This document shows positions 9,051 to 17,980 of a stretch of DNA of 64,000 nt, in pieces. This DNA comes from Spirochaetota bacterium (GTDB lineage Bacteria; Spirochaetota; UBA4802; JAFGDQ01). Location: assembly GCA_016932015.1 (NCBI GenBank), contig JAFGDQ010000067.1, positions 1-64,000 of the forward strand, given 5' to 3'. Position 1 is the stretch's first letter; every line of letters starts with the position of its first letter. A model generated the notes under the pieces. That model was not told where the DNA came from, ran no database searches, and saw only the letters and a list, made by a program, of their open reading frames with translations. Made by a program: the position numbers and the translations under genes.

Positions 9051-11240
9051 ATGAGTCAAAGTAAATTTTACATACAAATGTTCAGTCTACACGGTCTTCT
9101 TCGGGCAGAAGACATGGAAATGGGTAAGGATGCGGATACAGGAGGACAGATCAATTATGTTGTTGAACTGGCGAAAAATCTAAGCACACTGGATAATGTT
9201 GAAAGAATTGACCTCTTCACCAGGCTGATTTCAGATAAACGCGTATCCGAAGATTATTCAGTACCTGTTGAGCAGGTTAATAATAAATTCAGAATAGTAA
9301 GAATTCAATGCGGCGGAAGAAAATATATCAGAAAAGAGCTTTTGTGGCCTTTTCTTGATGAATATGTAGACAAAACGGTCAGGTTTATTAAACGGGAAGG
9401 CAGAATACCTGATCTGGTTCACGGTCATTATGCTGACGGAGGCTATGTAGCCGAGCAGCTTTCGGAAATATTTGATATTCCTTTCATATTTACTGGGCAT
9501 TCTCTTGGAAGATCGAAATACCAGAAACTCACTAATGAAGGAATGTCAGAAAATGACATTAAAAAGAAGTATAAAATTGATACCCGAATAGCAAGGGAAG
9601 AGGAAATCTTAAGCCACGCTGAACTTATTGTTACCAGTACCAGCCAGGAAATTGAAGAACAGTACGGCTTATACAAGAATAAAGATTATCCTGAATTCAG
9701 GGTAATACCGCCCGGAATTGATATCAACAGGTTTTATCCGTATTATCATAATTTAGTTAATAATATTTCAAGAAGTGAAGAAGAACTTCATGCCTATGCT
9801 TCCATCCTTCAGGAGCTTCATCGTTTTTTTATGCAGCCAGATAAATCGCTTATTCTTGCGCTTTGCAGGCCGGACAAAAGAAAGAATATTTCAGGACTGA
9901 TCACCGCCTATGGCGAGGACCTGCAGCTGCAGGCAATGGCCAACCTTGCGATATTTGCGGGTATTAGAAAAGATATTCACACAATGCAGGAAAATGAAAG
10001 AGACGTTCTCACTGAAATGCTTCTTCATATGGATAAATATGACCTGTACGGTAAGATGGCTATTCCCAAGAAACATGATTTTCAGTTTGAGGTGCCGGAG
10101 CTTTACAGAATATGTGCGGAAAAAAAAGGCGTTTTTGTGAACGTAGCGCTGGTTGAACCATTCGGGCTGACGCTTCTGGAAGCATCGGCAACAGGCCTTC
10201 CTATTGTTGCGACAAATGACGGCGGTCCCAAAGACATCATCAGGAACTGTAAAAACGGTATTCTTGTTGATGCTTCAGATCCCGGGCAGGTAAGCCAGTC
10301 GATTAAGAAGATTATTTCCGAACCTGAAAAGTGGGAAAAATATTCCAGAAATGGCATTTCAAATGTGCGCGTACATTATACATGGGAAGCTCATGCCGGA
10401 ACATATTTAAAAGAAGTTCAGAAAGTTGTCAGTACATATAAGCATGCTTCCAAGTCTGATACTCTTTCAACCAACTCAATAGGTAAAAGACTCACTGCTT
10501 TAAAGTTTTTTTTAATAACTGATATAGACAATACCCTTATAGGAGGAAATCAAAAGGAGTTAAACCAGTTAGTAAAAATACTTAATGATAATTACATTAA
10601 TATAGGATTTGCAGTAGCAACCGGAAGGACTGTTGAATCAGCTGAAAAATATCTGAAAGAAAATAATGTACCGGAACCCGATATTATTGTATCCTCAGTA
10701 GGATCTGAAATATATTACAGCAAGAGCAAAATTTATGACAGGGGATGGGATAGTCATATTTCCAGGAAATGGGAGCGGAATAAAATATATAATGTATTAA
10801 AGGATGTTGATTTCCTTGAATATCAGGAAAAGGAAACTCAACGTAAATTCAAAATAAGCTATTTCATGGAACCAGGAAAAGACAGGCTTCCGTATATACA
10901 TGAATTGCTGCAAAAAAATAAATGTTATTATAATTTAATTTATTCCCATAATAGTTACCTTGATATTCTGCCTTACAGAGCCTCAAAAGGAAAAGCAATC
11001 CGTTATTTAAGTTATAAATGGGAAATACTGCTTGAAAATATGATAGTATGTGGCGACTCGGGAAATGATGAGGAGATGCTTCGCGGAGAACCTTTGGGAA
11101 TTGTTGTAGGGAATTACAGTAAGGAACTGGAGAAACTGAAAGGATTAAAAAATATTTACTTTGCAGACCGAAACTACGCCGGCGGTATTATAGACGGCCT
11201 GACGTATTATAAATTTGTCGAGAATTCCAATCCGGATTAA
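9051..11240 (+). CDS. spsA: Sucrose-phosphate synthase fused to a sucrose-phosphate phosphatase-like HAD domain
   Basis: A 729-residue bidomain protein. Residues 1 to about 460 are a GT-B retaining glycosyltransferase (GT4). The N-terminus has the SPS-type loop HGLLRAEDMEMGKDADTGGQ. RVIPPGID is the domain hinge, and EPFGLTLLEA near residue 369 is the E-x7-E donor site. From about residue 480 a HAD phosphatase domain begins: ITDIDNTLIGG with nucleophile D491 and D493, then CGDSGNDEEM near the end, as in sucrose-6F-phosphate phosphatase. Together these would convert UDP/ADP-glucose and fructose 6-phosphate to sucrose in one polypeptide. Neighbours are a fructose kinase (14-base gap) and sucrose synthase. 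Nucleotide-sugar preference cannot be read. Confidence 0.88.
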   Translation: MSQSKFYIQMFSLHGLLRAEDMEMGKDADTGGQINYVVELAKNLSTLDNVERIDLFTRLISDKRVSEDYSVPVEQVNNKFRIVRIQCGGRKYIRKELLWPFLDEYVDKTVRFIKREGRIPDLVHGHYADGGYVAEQLSEIFDIPFIFTGHSLGRSKYQKLTNEGMSENDIKKKYKIDTRIAREEEILSHAELIVTSTSQEIEEQYGLYKNKDYPEFRVIPPGIDINRFYPYYHNLVNNISRSEEELHAYASILQELHRFFMQPDKSLILALCRPDKRKNISGLITAYGEDLQLQAMANLAIFAGIRKDIHTMQENERDVLTEMLLHMDKYDLYGKMAIPKKHDFQFEVPELYRICAEKKGVFVNVALVEPFGLTLLEASATGLPIVATNDGGPKDIIRNCKNGILVDASDPGQVSQSIKKIISEPEKWEKYSRNGISNVRVHYTWEAHAGTYLKEVQKVVSTYKHASKSDTLSTNSIGKRLTALKFFLITDIDNTLIGGNQKELNQLVKILNDNYINIGFAVATGRTVESAEKYLKENNVPEPDIIVSSVGSEIYYSKSKIYDRGWDSHISRKWERNKIYNVLKDVDFLEYQEKETQRKFKISYFMEPGKDRLPYIHELLQKNKCYYNLIYSHNSYLDILPYRASKGKAIRYLSYKWEILLENMIVCGDSGNDEEMLRGEPLGIVVGNYSKELEKLKGLKNIYFADRNYAGGIIDGLTYYKFVENSNPD

Positions 11241-11259
11241 AAATCATTTAAATAATTCT

Positions 11260-11337
11260 ACCTGACTGACTTTTTACTTTAAAATTCTAAATGTTAAAAT
11301 CTCAATTGCAGGAATTTAAGTAAAAAGTCAGTCAGGT
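11260..11337. repeat. 20-base perfect inverted repeat between spsA and susA
   Basis: Left arm 11260-11279 (ACCTGACTGACTTTTTACTT) is the exact reverse complement of 11318-11337, with a 38-base spacer. It fills most of the gap between the two sucrose genes. It could be a stem-loop that stabilises or terminates the upstream message, a double operator, or a small dispersed repeat: 12 bases of it recur near 62-73. There is no clear T-run, so a classical terminator is less likely. Confidence 0.75.
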
Positions 11338-11354
11338 TATGTAAAAAAAATAGA

Positions 11355-13781
11355 ATGAATTCAAATAATAACAATAATCAGATTAAAAAAATATTATCAG
11401 GAATTATCAATTTAAAAGAACTGAATGAATTTAAGGAATTTATGTTCGTTCTTTCAAATGATCACAGGGAATTCCTTCTCAGAAACGATATTATTTTAAT
11501 TTTTAATAAATATTGTGAAGAGAACAATAAATCTCAAAATTTCATGGAATCGTCTTCTGTATATTTTTTTATAAAGAAAATTCAGGAGGCGTTTATAAGA
11601 GACGATTGTCTTGTGATAATGCATCGTTACTCTATTGCGCGGTATAAATTTTATCTGCTTAGAATAGACTGTGAATATATGGAAGAACTCAAGGTAAAAG
11701 AATACCTGGAATACAAGGAATTTCATGTGCTTAAAAAAGCAAAAGATGAGAATTCCCTTACAATAGATTTTCTTCCTTTTTATGATTTTTCTCCTTCTAT
11801 TAAAGATCCGAAAACCATTGGTAATGGCATAAGGTTTCTTAACAGATATCTTTCCAGTAATATCTTCAGCAAGCCGGATGAATGGAACGCAAAGCTGTTT
11901 GAGTTCATAAAACTTCATAAATATAATGAGCAGCAGCTTCTTGCCAACGGGGATTTATTACAGGATTTTTCTTCATTCTTTGAAGAAATTCTTAAAACTG
12001 TTGAATGGCTGAAATCACAAAAGCCGGATACTCCTTTTTCTGCAATTCAGAATAAATTAAAAAAAACAGGATTTGAGCCTGGATGGGGAAATACTGCTGG
12101 ACGAATTCTGGAAACGATGCAGATTCTAATTGATTTGATTAATGAACCGACTGATACATTGCTTGCTGACTTTATTTCACGGGTTCCAATGCCCCTTATT
12201 TCAAAAATTGCAATTATATCGCCTCATGGCTGGTTCGGACAGCAGAATGTGCTTGGTAAACCTGATACCGGCGGACAGGTGATCTATATTCTGGATCAGG
12301 TCAGGGCACTTGAAAAACAGCTGGAAAAAGATATTAAACTTGCCGGACTTGATGTTATACCTTCCATTGTAGTAATAACAAGGTTTATCCCTGAAGCAGG
12401 AGACACTACAAGCAATATTCGTAAAGAAAAAATTCATCAGACTGATAACTGCTGGATAATAAGGGTCCCTTTCAAAGACAGCAATGACAGCATAATTAAT
12501 CACTGGATTTCGCGTTTTCATATCTGGCCGTATCTGGAAAAATTCGCGCATGATGCCAGGCTCCAGCTGTTAAGTGAATTCAGAGGCAGGCCTGATCTTA
12601 TAATCGGAAATTATTCTGACGGTAACCTTGTTGCTTCTCTAATTTCCGATAAGCTTGATGTTATACAGTGTACTATCGCACACGCTCTTGAAAAAACAAA
12701 ATATCTTTTCTCGGATATTTACTGGCAGAATTTCGAAGACAATTATAAATTTTCCATGCAGTTTACTGCAGATATTCTCGCAATGAATAAATCGGATTTT
12801 ATAATTGCCAGTACTCATCAGGAAATAACAGGTACGGAAGATTCAATGGGACAGTATGAATCATATCAGTTTTTTACTATGCCCGGTTTGTATCAGATAT
12901 TAAACGGAGTTAATCTTTTTGCACCGAAATTCAATGTTATTCCTCCAGGAGTCGATGAGAATATCTATTTCCCATATTACAATGATGAGAAAAGAGTAAA
13001 AGCCAAAACTCTGCAATGGGATGAACATATTTTTCTTAATAAATCGCGTGATATCTATGGAGAGCTTGCTGAGCCCGGGAAAATTCCGATTTTCACCATG
13101 GCAAGACTTGATAAAATTAAAAATATTACCGGTCTTATCGAAGCGTTCGGGATAAGTCATAAACTTCAGTACCGGTGTAATTTAATTATTGCAGCAGGCA
13201 CTATTCATTTTGAAGATTCAAAAGACGCCGAGGAACAGGATGAGATCAAAAGGACTTATGCGCTTATAGAGCAATATAAACTTTTTGATAAGATAAGATG
13301 GCTGCCAAGTATCGGGAAAATTGAAACAGGAGAAGTTTACAGGGTTATGGCCGACCGCAGGGGAATATTTGTTCAGCCTGCACATTTCGAGGCATTCGGT
13401 TTAACTATACTTGAAGCAATGATCACCGGGCTCCCGACATTCGGCCCTAAATTCGGCGGGCCGGTGGAAATTATTGAACATGGTAAAAGCGGCTTTCTGA
13501 TAAATACAAGCAAACCTGAATTGATTTCTTCCGAACTTGAATATTATATGGAAGAATATCTGAACGGCAATTCAGGATGGGAAACAATTTCTGAAAACGG
13601 AATTAAAAGAGTAAAGGAGCATTTTAACTGGAAACTTCACAGTGAAAGGCTAATCAACTTAAGCAAGCTGTACGGATTCTGGAGATATTCAGTGTCAAAT
13701 ACTGGAGAAAAGAAAATGAATCTTTACAGTGATCTTTTGTATTATTTTCTTTTTAAAGAAAGAGTAAAAGATAGTAATTAG
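11355..13781 (+). CDS. susA: Sucrose synthase
   Basis: An 808-residue GT4 enzyme, the usual length for sucrose synthase, which reversibly converts sucrose and NDP to NDP-glucose and fructose. Residues 1 to about 275 match the regulatory N-terminal region of the family. The catalytic part starts near 289 with ISPHGWFGQQNVLGKPDTGG, and the E-x7-E motif EAFGLTILEA lies near 678, followed by GLPTFGPKFGGPVEII, a sucrose-synthase hallmark. With the kinase and SPS upstream it closes a sucrose synthesis/cleavage cycle. The start lacks a visible ribosome site. The stop codon TAG shares its last base with the 3' end of the opposite-strand tRNA-Thr. Confidence 0.9.
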   Translation: MNSNNNNNQIKKILSGIINLKELNEFKEFMFVLSNDHREFLLRNDIILIFNKYCEENNKSQNFMESSSVYFFIKKIQEAFIRDDCLVIMHRYSIARYKFYLLRIDCEYMEELKVKEYLEYKEFHVLKKAKDENSLTIDFLPFYDFSPSIKDPKTIGNGIRFLNRYLSSNIFSKPDEWNAKLFEFIKLHKYNEQQLLANGDLLQDFSSFFEEILKTVEWLKSQKPDTPFSAIQNKLKKTGFEPGWGNTAGRILETMQILIDLINEPTDTLLADFISRVPMPLISKIAIISPHGWFGQQNVLGKPDTGGQVIYILDQVRALEKQLEKDIKLAGLDVIPSIVVITRFIPEAGDTTSNIRKEKIHQTDNCWIIRVPFKDSNDSIINHWISRFHIWPYLEKFAHDARLQLLSEFRGRPDLIIGNYSDGNLVASLISDKLDVIQCTIAHALEKTKYLFSDIYWQNFEDNYKFSMQFTADILAMNKSDFIIASTHQEITGTEDSMGQYESYQFFTMPGLYQILNGVNLFAPKFNVIPPGVDENIYFPYYNDEKRVKAKTLQWDEHIFLNKSRDIYGELAEPGKIPIFTMARLDKIKNITGLIEAFGISHKLQYRCNLIIAAGTIHFEDSKDAEEQDEIKRTYALIEQYKLFDKIRWLPSIGKIETGEVYRVMADRRGIFVQPAHFEAFGLTILEAMITGLPTFGPKFGGPVEIIEHGKSGFLINTSKPELISSELEYYMEEYLNGNSGWETISENGIKRVKEHFNWKLHSERLINLSKLYGFWRYSVSNTGEKKMNLYSDLLYYFLFKERVKDSN

Positions 13782-13852
13782 CCAACGACCGGAATTGAAC
13801 CGGTGACCTGCTCATTACGAGTGAGCTGCTCTACCTGCTGAGCTACGTTGGC
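13781..13852 (-). tRNA. tRNA-Thr (anticodon CGT)
   Basis: Read on the minus strand, all four arms fold: acceptor GCCAACG with CGTTGGC, D arm GCTC/GAGC, anticodon stem GCTCA/TGAGC around loop CTCGTAA, T arm ACCGG/CCGGT with TTCAATT. Anticodon CGT reads the Thr codon ACG. It is 72 bases long and CCA is not encoded. It overlaps the convergent sucrose synthase stop codon by one base. Confidence 0.95.
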
Positions 13853-14117
13853 ATACAGATTTGTAGATATAATCTGTCCTTCAGGTTCTTTTTTCAAGCA
13901 ATTTATGTCTTACTTTATAAAATATTACTTCCGGTTTTTTCTACCTGATGCTATAATAACAGTACATCCTGAAATTACTTTAACTGATTTGAAAATAATT
14001 ATTTACATTATTGAATTTTTAATCCGTTATTAATTATATCTTCGGATTTATACTGAACGGATTGACATTTGGGAAAGATATGATAAAGACGAAATAAATT
14101 CAATATTGCGAGGAATC

Positions 14118-14801
14118 ATGGGAGTAATATTTATAACAGGTATTGATACCAACTCAGGCAAAACAACTGCTACGGGGCTTATGGCCAGGTATCTGAAGAA
14201 ACAGAATAAATCTGTTATAACCCAGAAAATTGTTCAAACCGGATGCGAAAATGTTTCTGATGATATACTTACTCATAGAAAAATAATGGAGACAGAATTA
14301 ACTGATGAGGATAAAAACGGTACAACATGCCCGTTTGTTTTTAAATATCCATCCTCTCCAAAACTTGCGGCCAAACTCGAAATAAAATCTATAGATATTG
14401 AAAAGATTCAGAAAAGTACGGATGAACTTGCTCAGGACTACGACAATGTGCTGATTGAAGGTATTGGAGGAGTATATGTCCCATTAAAAGATGACCTTAT
14501 GGTTCTTGATTATATGGAGATGAATAATTATCCGGTTGTACTTGTTACATCAGCTAAACTGGGAAGTATCAATCATACTATTTTAACATTAGATGCTATT
14601 GCTAAAAGAGATCTTGCTCTATATGGCGTTATTTACAATAAATATCCGGAACAGGATAAAGTCATTATTGATGATACAAAGGATGAAATCGTAAAATATT
14701 TGAGTTCGCAATGGTTTAACGCATCAATAGTTGATATTCCTGTTTTTGATATGAACTCTATACCAGATATTGATTTTTCGGGAATATTCAGTAACGAATA
14801 G
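14118..14801 (+). CDS. bioD: Dethiobiotin synthetase
   Basis: A 227-residue ATP-dependent carboligase that closes the ureido ring of dethiobiotin from 7,8-diaminopelargonate and CO2, the penultimate step of biotin synthesis. The P-loop is GIDTNSGKTT at residues 8-17; IEGIGGVYVPL later is the family's second nucleotide/substrate motif; LVTSAKLGSINHTILTLDAI is also diagnostic. An upstream in-frame TTG (14106) is possible, but the ATG at 14118 follows GCGAGGA and matches the family's N-terminus. No other biotin gene is adjacent, so it is either a lone bioD or the operon is split. Confidence 0.88.
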   Translation: MGVIFITGIDTNSGKTTATGLMARYLKKQNKSVITQKIVQTGCENVSDDILTHRKIMETELTDEDKNGTTCPFVFKYPSSPKLAAKLEIKSIDIEKIQKSTDELAQDYDNVLIEGIGGVYVPLKDDLMVLDYMEMNNYPVVLVTSAKLGSINHTILTLDAIAKRDLALYGVIYNKYPEQDKVIIDDTKDEIVKYLSSQWFNASIVDIPVFDMNSIPDIDFSGIFSNE

Positions 14802-14848
14802 CATAATTTCAGTACAGATTTTTATTTTTCCATTAGAAGGTATTTTTA

Positions 14849-15265
14849 ATGGCGGTTTTGACTCAATATATCAGCCTCTCAACAAAAGGTCATCGCGATG
14901 TACATGACATTACTTCAGAGGTTGATAAAATCATTTCTCAAAATAATATAAAAGAAGGAATTGTAACTGTTTTTGTTCCCGGATCAACCGGTGCAATTAC
15001 AACAGTTGAATTCGAACCGGGACTTAAGAAAGATATTGATGAAATTCTGGAAAGGCTGATTCCGTATTCTTCAAGCTATCATCATCATGATACCTGGCAT
15101 GACGATAACGGTGCGGGCCATATTCAGGCTGCAGTTATAGGGCCTTCTATTTGCGTACCGGTTGTTGACGGCGCAATGACATTAGGTACCTGGCAGCAGA
15201 TAGTACTGATTGACTGCGATACAAGGCCCAGAAACAGAAAACTTGTAGTTCAGATTGTAAGTTAA
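14849..15265 (+). CDS. yjbQ: YjbQ family protein (UPF0047)
   Basis: A 138-residue protein of the widespread YjbQ/UPF0047 family. Conserved blocks include SYHHHDTWHDDNGAGHIQA (about residues 74-92), with a His cluster likely to bind metal or phosphate, and the C-terminal GTWQQIVLIDCDTRPRNR. E. coli YjbQ shows weak thiamine-phosphate synthase activity, but the true role across bacteria is unsettled. An AGAAGG ribosome site precedes the ATG. It sits 47 bases after bioD and before a small unknown gene, on the same strand, possibly one transcript. Confidence 0.87.
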   Translation: MAVLTQYISLSTKGHRDVHDITSEVDKIISQNNIKEGIVTVFVPGSTGAITTVEFEPGLKKDIDEILERLIPYSSSYHHHDTWHDDNGAGHIQAAVIGPSICVPVVDGAMTLGTWQQIVLIDCDTRPRNRKLVVQIVS

Positions 15266-15351
15266 TTTACCTGCCTTTAATCCTTGACAAAATCTAAATT
15301 TTTTCTTCTGTTATTACATTATATCATTAAAAATAAACAGGAGCTTAATCC

Positions 15352-15594
15352 ATGTTAAATATAACCGGAGATACGAAACTTTCTTCTGATGAAATAAAAA
15401 AGAAATTTAAAGATTATTTCGGAAATGAATTAAAACTGGATTTAAATGACGAAACAGATAACTGTATAACTTATATTGGCGGCGGCGGATATGTTACCGC
15501 TACAATTGTTACCGGCAAAGATAAAAATACTGTTGATATGGTTACAAGAGAATGGGAGTTTCAGGTAAAAGATTTTCTTTCCATACTAAAATAA
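15352..15594 (+). CDS. Small protein of unknown function
   Basis: An 80-residue protein, no family recognised. It shows an acidic/basic N-terminal helix (DEIKKKFKDYFGNEL), a glycine turn YIGGGGYVTATIV, then a likely strand and a C-terminal segment containing WEFQVKDFLSIL. No signal peptide, transmembrane segment or cysteines apart from one, so probably cytoplasmic. A CAGGAG ribosome site upstream and codon use like the neighbours support a real gene. It lies between yjbQ and a molybdopterin-binding protein gene on the same strand, but that does not define a role. Confidence 0.6.
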   Translation: MLNITGDTKLSSDEIKKKFKDYFGNELKLDLNDETDNCITYIGGGGYVTATIVTGKDKNTVDMVTREWEFQVKDFLSILK

Positions 15595-15670
15595 GAAAAT
15601 ATTATTTCATCAATTATCATTCTCTAACCTTATTTTAAATAAAATAAAACCTGATAAATATAAAATAATT

Positions 15671-16708
15671 ATGGATACTAAATACAATAAAGCCATTCCT
15701 GTACGTGAAGCGGTTGGAAAAGTACTCGGTCACGACCTGACTCAGATTATTCCAGGAGAAAGCAAAGGGCCTGCTTTTAAAAGAGGGCATAAAATACGGG
15801 AAGAGGATATATCCCGTCTTCTGGATATGGGAAAAGAAAATATTTATGTGTGGGACCTGAACGAAGGTTTTGTTCATGAAGACGATGCAGCAAAACGAAT
15901 AGCCCTTGCCGTCAGCGGAAAAGGACTGAGTTTGTCGCCTCCGAGAGAGGGCAAGATTGAGTTGTCCGCTGAATATGAAGGACTCCTTAAAATAAACGTA
16001 AATGCATTACTGGAAATAAACCGCTTTCCGGAAGTAATGCTTGCAACAATACATACTGATCAGAGAGTCAAAAAAGGAAATCAGATCGCGGGCACCAGAA
16101 TAATACCTCTGGTAATTCAGGAGGAATATCTGGAAAAAGTTGAGGAAATCTGTAAAAAATATGAGTCTATTATTGAAGTTATGCCTTTTAACAGCCTGAC
16201 TATCGGTATAGTAACAACAGGAAGCGAGGTATACAGCGGAAGGATAAAAGATGCATTTGGTCCGGTGATCAGAAAAAAAATGGATATTCTGGGTTGCAGT
16301 GTCCTTGACCAGACTTATGTACCTGATTCCGCAGATTCAATTTCTGAGGCAATAAAAAGCCTTATAAACAGAGGTGCAAACGCGATTACGGTAACAGGCG
16401 GTATGTCTGTTGACCCGGATGATGTTACACCTGTCGGAATAAAAAATACAGGCGCTGATATTATCAGCTATGGCGCTCCTGTTCTTCCAGGGGCAATGTT
16501 CATGCTTGCGTATATCGGTGAAATTCCCATAATGGGACTGCCCGGATGCGTAATGTATCACAGAACAACTATTTTTGATCTGGTTTTTGCCCGTATTCTC
16601 GCAGGAGAGCGCCTGACCCGGGAGGACATCGTTAAATACTGTCACGGCGGCATGTGTCTTGACTGTGAACAGTGCAGATATCCGATTTGCGGTTTTGGTA
16701 AGGGATAA
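15671..16708 (+). CDS. Molybdopterin-binding (MoeA/MogA-domain) protein with C-terminal Cys cluster
   Basis: A 345-residue protein. The N-terminal ~160 residues resemble the SAF/linker part of MoeA-like proteins. Residues about 175-310 form the MPT-binding fold with TIGIVTTGSEVYSGRIKD and the loop VTGGMSVDPDDVTPVGI, followed by GAPVLPGAMFMLAY and GLPGC. This fold binds molybdopterin for activation or metal insertion. The tail KYCHGGMCLDCEQCRYPICG has five closely spaced cysteines, likely a zinc or Fe-S site; similar tails occur in anaerobe members of this family. It is upstream of xdhC, fitting maturation of a molybdenum hydroxylase. Exact step is not assignable. Confidence 0.8.
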   Translation: MDTKYNKAIPVREAVGKVLGHDLTQIIPGESKGPAFKRGHKIREEDISRLLDMGKENIYVWDLNEGFVHEDDAAKRIALAVSGKGLSLSPPREGKIELSAEYEGLLKINVNALLEINRFPEVMLATIHTDQRVKKGNQIAGTRIIPLVIQEEYLEKVEEICKKYESIIEVMPFNSLTIGIVTTGSEVYSGRIKDAFGPVIRKKMDILGCSVLDQTYVPDSADSISEAIKSLINRGANAITVTGGMSVDPDDVTPVGIKNTGADIISYGAPVLPGAMFMLAYIGEIPIMGLPGCVMYHRTTIFDLVFARILAGERLTREDIVKYCHGGMCLDCEQCRYPICGFGKG

Positions 16709-16894
16709 TATTTTTTTTATAAAATTAAGCATGAGGTTCCCTTGCCAGCATAGAGCATTACAATATAATATGATTTTCATATACTCCGAATTTATGGAGA
16801 TATCAGAATAAAATCCGAAGGATATATTTTGTAACAGTCATTTTGTAAACAGCTATAGTATATAAGCTAAAAAAACAATATAATAGGTAATACA

Positions 16895-17941
16895 TTGGAA
16901 AATATTTACAAAGAAGCATTAAATCTTATTGAAAAAGGCAATGATTTTTGCCTGGCTACAATTATTACAAAAGACGGTTCCGCTCCGAGAGGGCCGGGTG
17001 CAAAAATGATTATAAGAAAAGACGGAAGTATTCTCGGTACTATAGGTGGAGGACTGCTTGAAGCAGTTGTAATGCGCAGAGCAGGCGAAATATTCATGGA
17101 AAAGAAAGCTGCAATTGAAGAGTTTCATCTGAAAGGGAATGATTTCTCTTCAATTGACATGACATGCGGAGGAGATTTAAAAGTACTAGTAGATTTTATC
17201 GATTCATTTGATCCTTTAAATCTTGAAGTCTTTAAATATTTAAATAACAGTGCAGATGTTGATACTCCCGGATTTTTAATTACACTGATTCCGGGAAAAG
17301 AAGATGATTTCGCGAAACAGAAGCATTCTATAATACTTGATAATAAATCATGCATTGGGCAGTGTTATTTTGACATCAGTGAATTATCTGCCGTTCTCGA
17401 AAAAGCACCGATATATAAAGTCGTAAAACTTCAGGATAATACAAGACTTATAGTAGAATCTTTAAAAACTGTTTATTCAGGTGTTATATTCGGCGCGGGC
17501 CATGTCGGGCGTAAAGTTGCTGAATTGCTGAAATTTATAGGCTTCAGAGTAGTAGTAATTGATGACAGGGAGGAGTTTGCCAACAGTGAACGCTTTCCGT
17601 TTGCTGACAGGATTCATGTAGTTAAGGAATTCAACGAGAATATCGGTTTTTTAAATATTGATTCTCATACATACTTAATTATAGTAACCCGCGGGCATAT
17701 CAATGATGAAATTATGCTTAAGTTTGCGTTAAGGTCAAAAGCCGGATATGTCGGCATGATCGGAAGCAAAAGCAAGAGAGATATTATTTATAAAAATATC
17801 AGGGAACAGGGTTTTACTGATCAGGATATAGCCCGTGTTCACGCGCCAATCGGATTAAGTATTAGCGCGGAAACCCCTGAGGAAATTGCTCTCAGTATTG
17901 CAGCGGAAGTAGTAAAATTTCGTGCTGAATCTTCAAAATAA
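16895..17941 (+). CDS. XdhC/CoxI-family protein
   Basis: A 348-residue protein. The N-terminal XdhC_CoxI domain carries ATIITKDGSAPRGPGAKM and GTIGGGLLEA. The C-terminal Rossmann domain begins near residue 196 with VIFGAGHVGRKVAELL and contains GYVGMIGSKSK and HAPIGLSISAETPEEIA, all hallmarks of XdhC. XdhC binds molybdenum cofactor, promotes its sulfuration and loads it into xanthine-dehydrogenase-family enzymes. The start codon is TTG; no in-frame ATG upstream fits. It follows the molybdopterin-binding gene by 186 bases. The target molybdoenzyme is not in the window. Confidence 0.87.
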   Translation: MENIYKEALNLIEKGNDFCLATIITKDGSAPRGPGAKMIIRKDGSILGTIGGGLLEAVVMRRAGEIFMEKKAAIEEFHLKGNDFSSIDMTCGGDLKVLVDFIDSFDPLNLEVFKYLNNSADVDTPGFLITLIPGKEDDFAKQKHSIILDNKSCIGQCYFDISELSAVLEKAPIYKVVKLQDNTRLIVESLKTVYSGVIFGAGHVGRKVAELLKFIGFRVVVIDDREEFANSERFPFADRIHVVKEFNENIGFLNIDSHTYLIIVTRGHINDEIMLKFALRSKAGYVGMIGSKSKRDIIYKNIREQGFTDQDIARVHAPIGLSISAETPEEIALSIAAEVVKFRAESSK

Positions 17942-17980
17942 TAATTATTAAACAGCTATGAATTTAAATTTCACAGATGT

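Noticed and set aside
13848-14033. 61-codon plus-strand ORF after tRNA-Thr
   Set aside because: It starts inside the tRNA and has a composition unlike the neighbouring genes.
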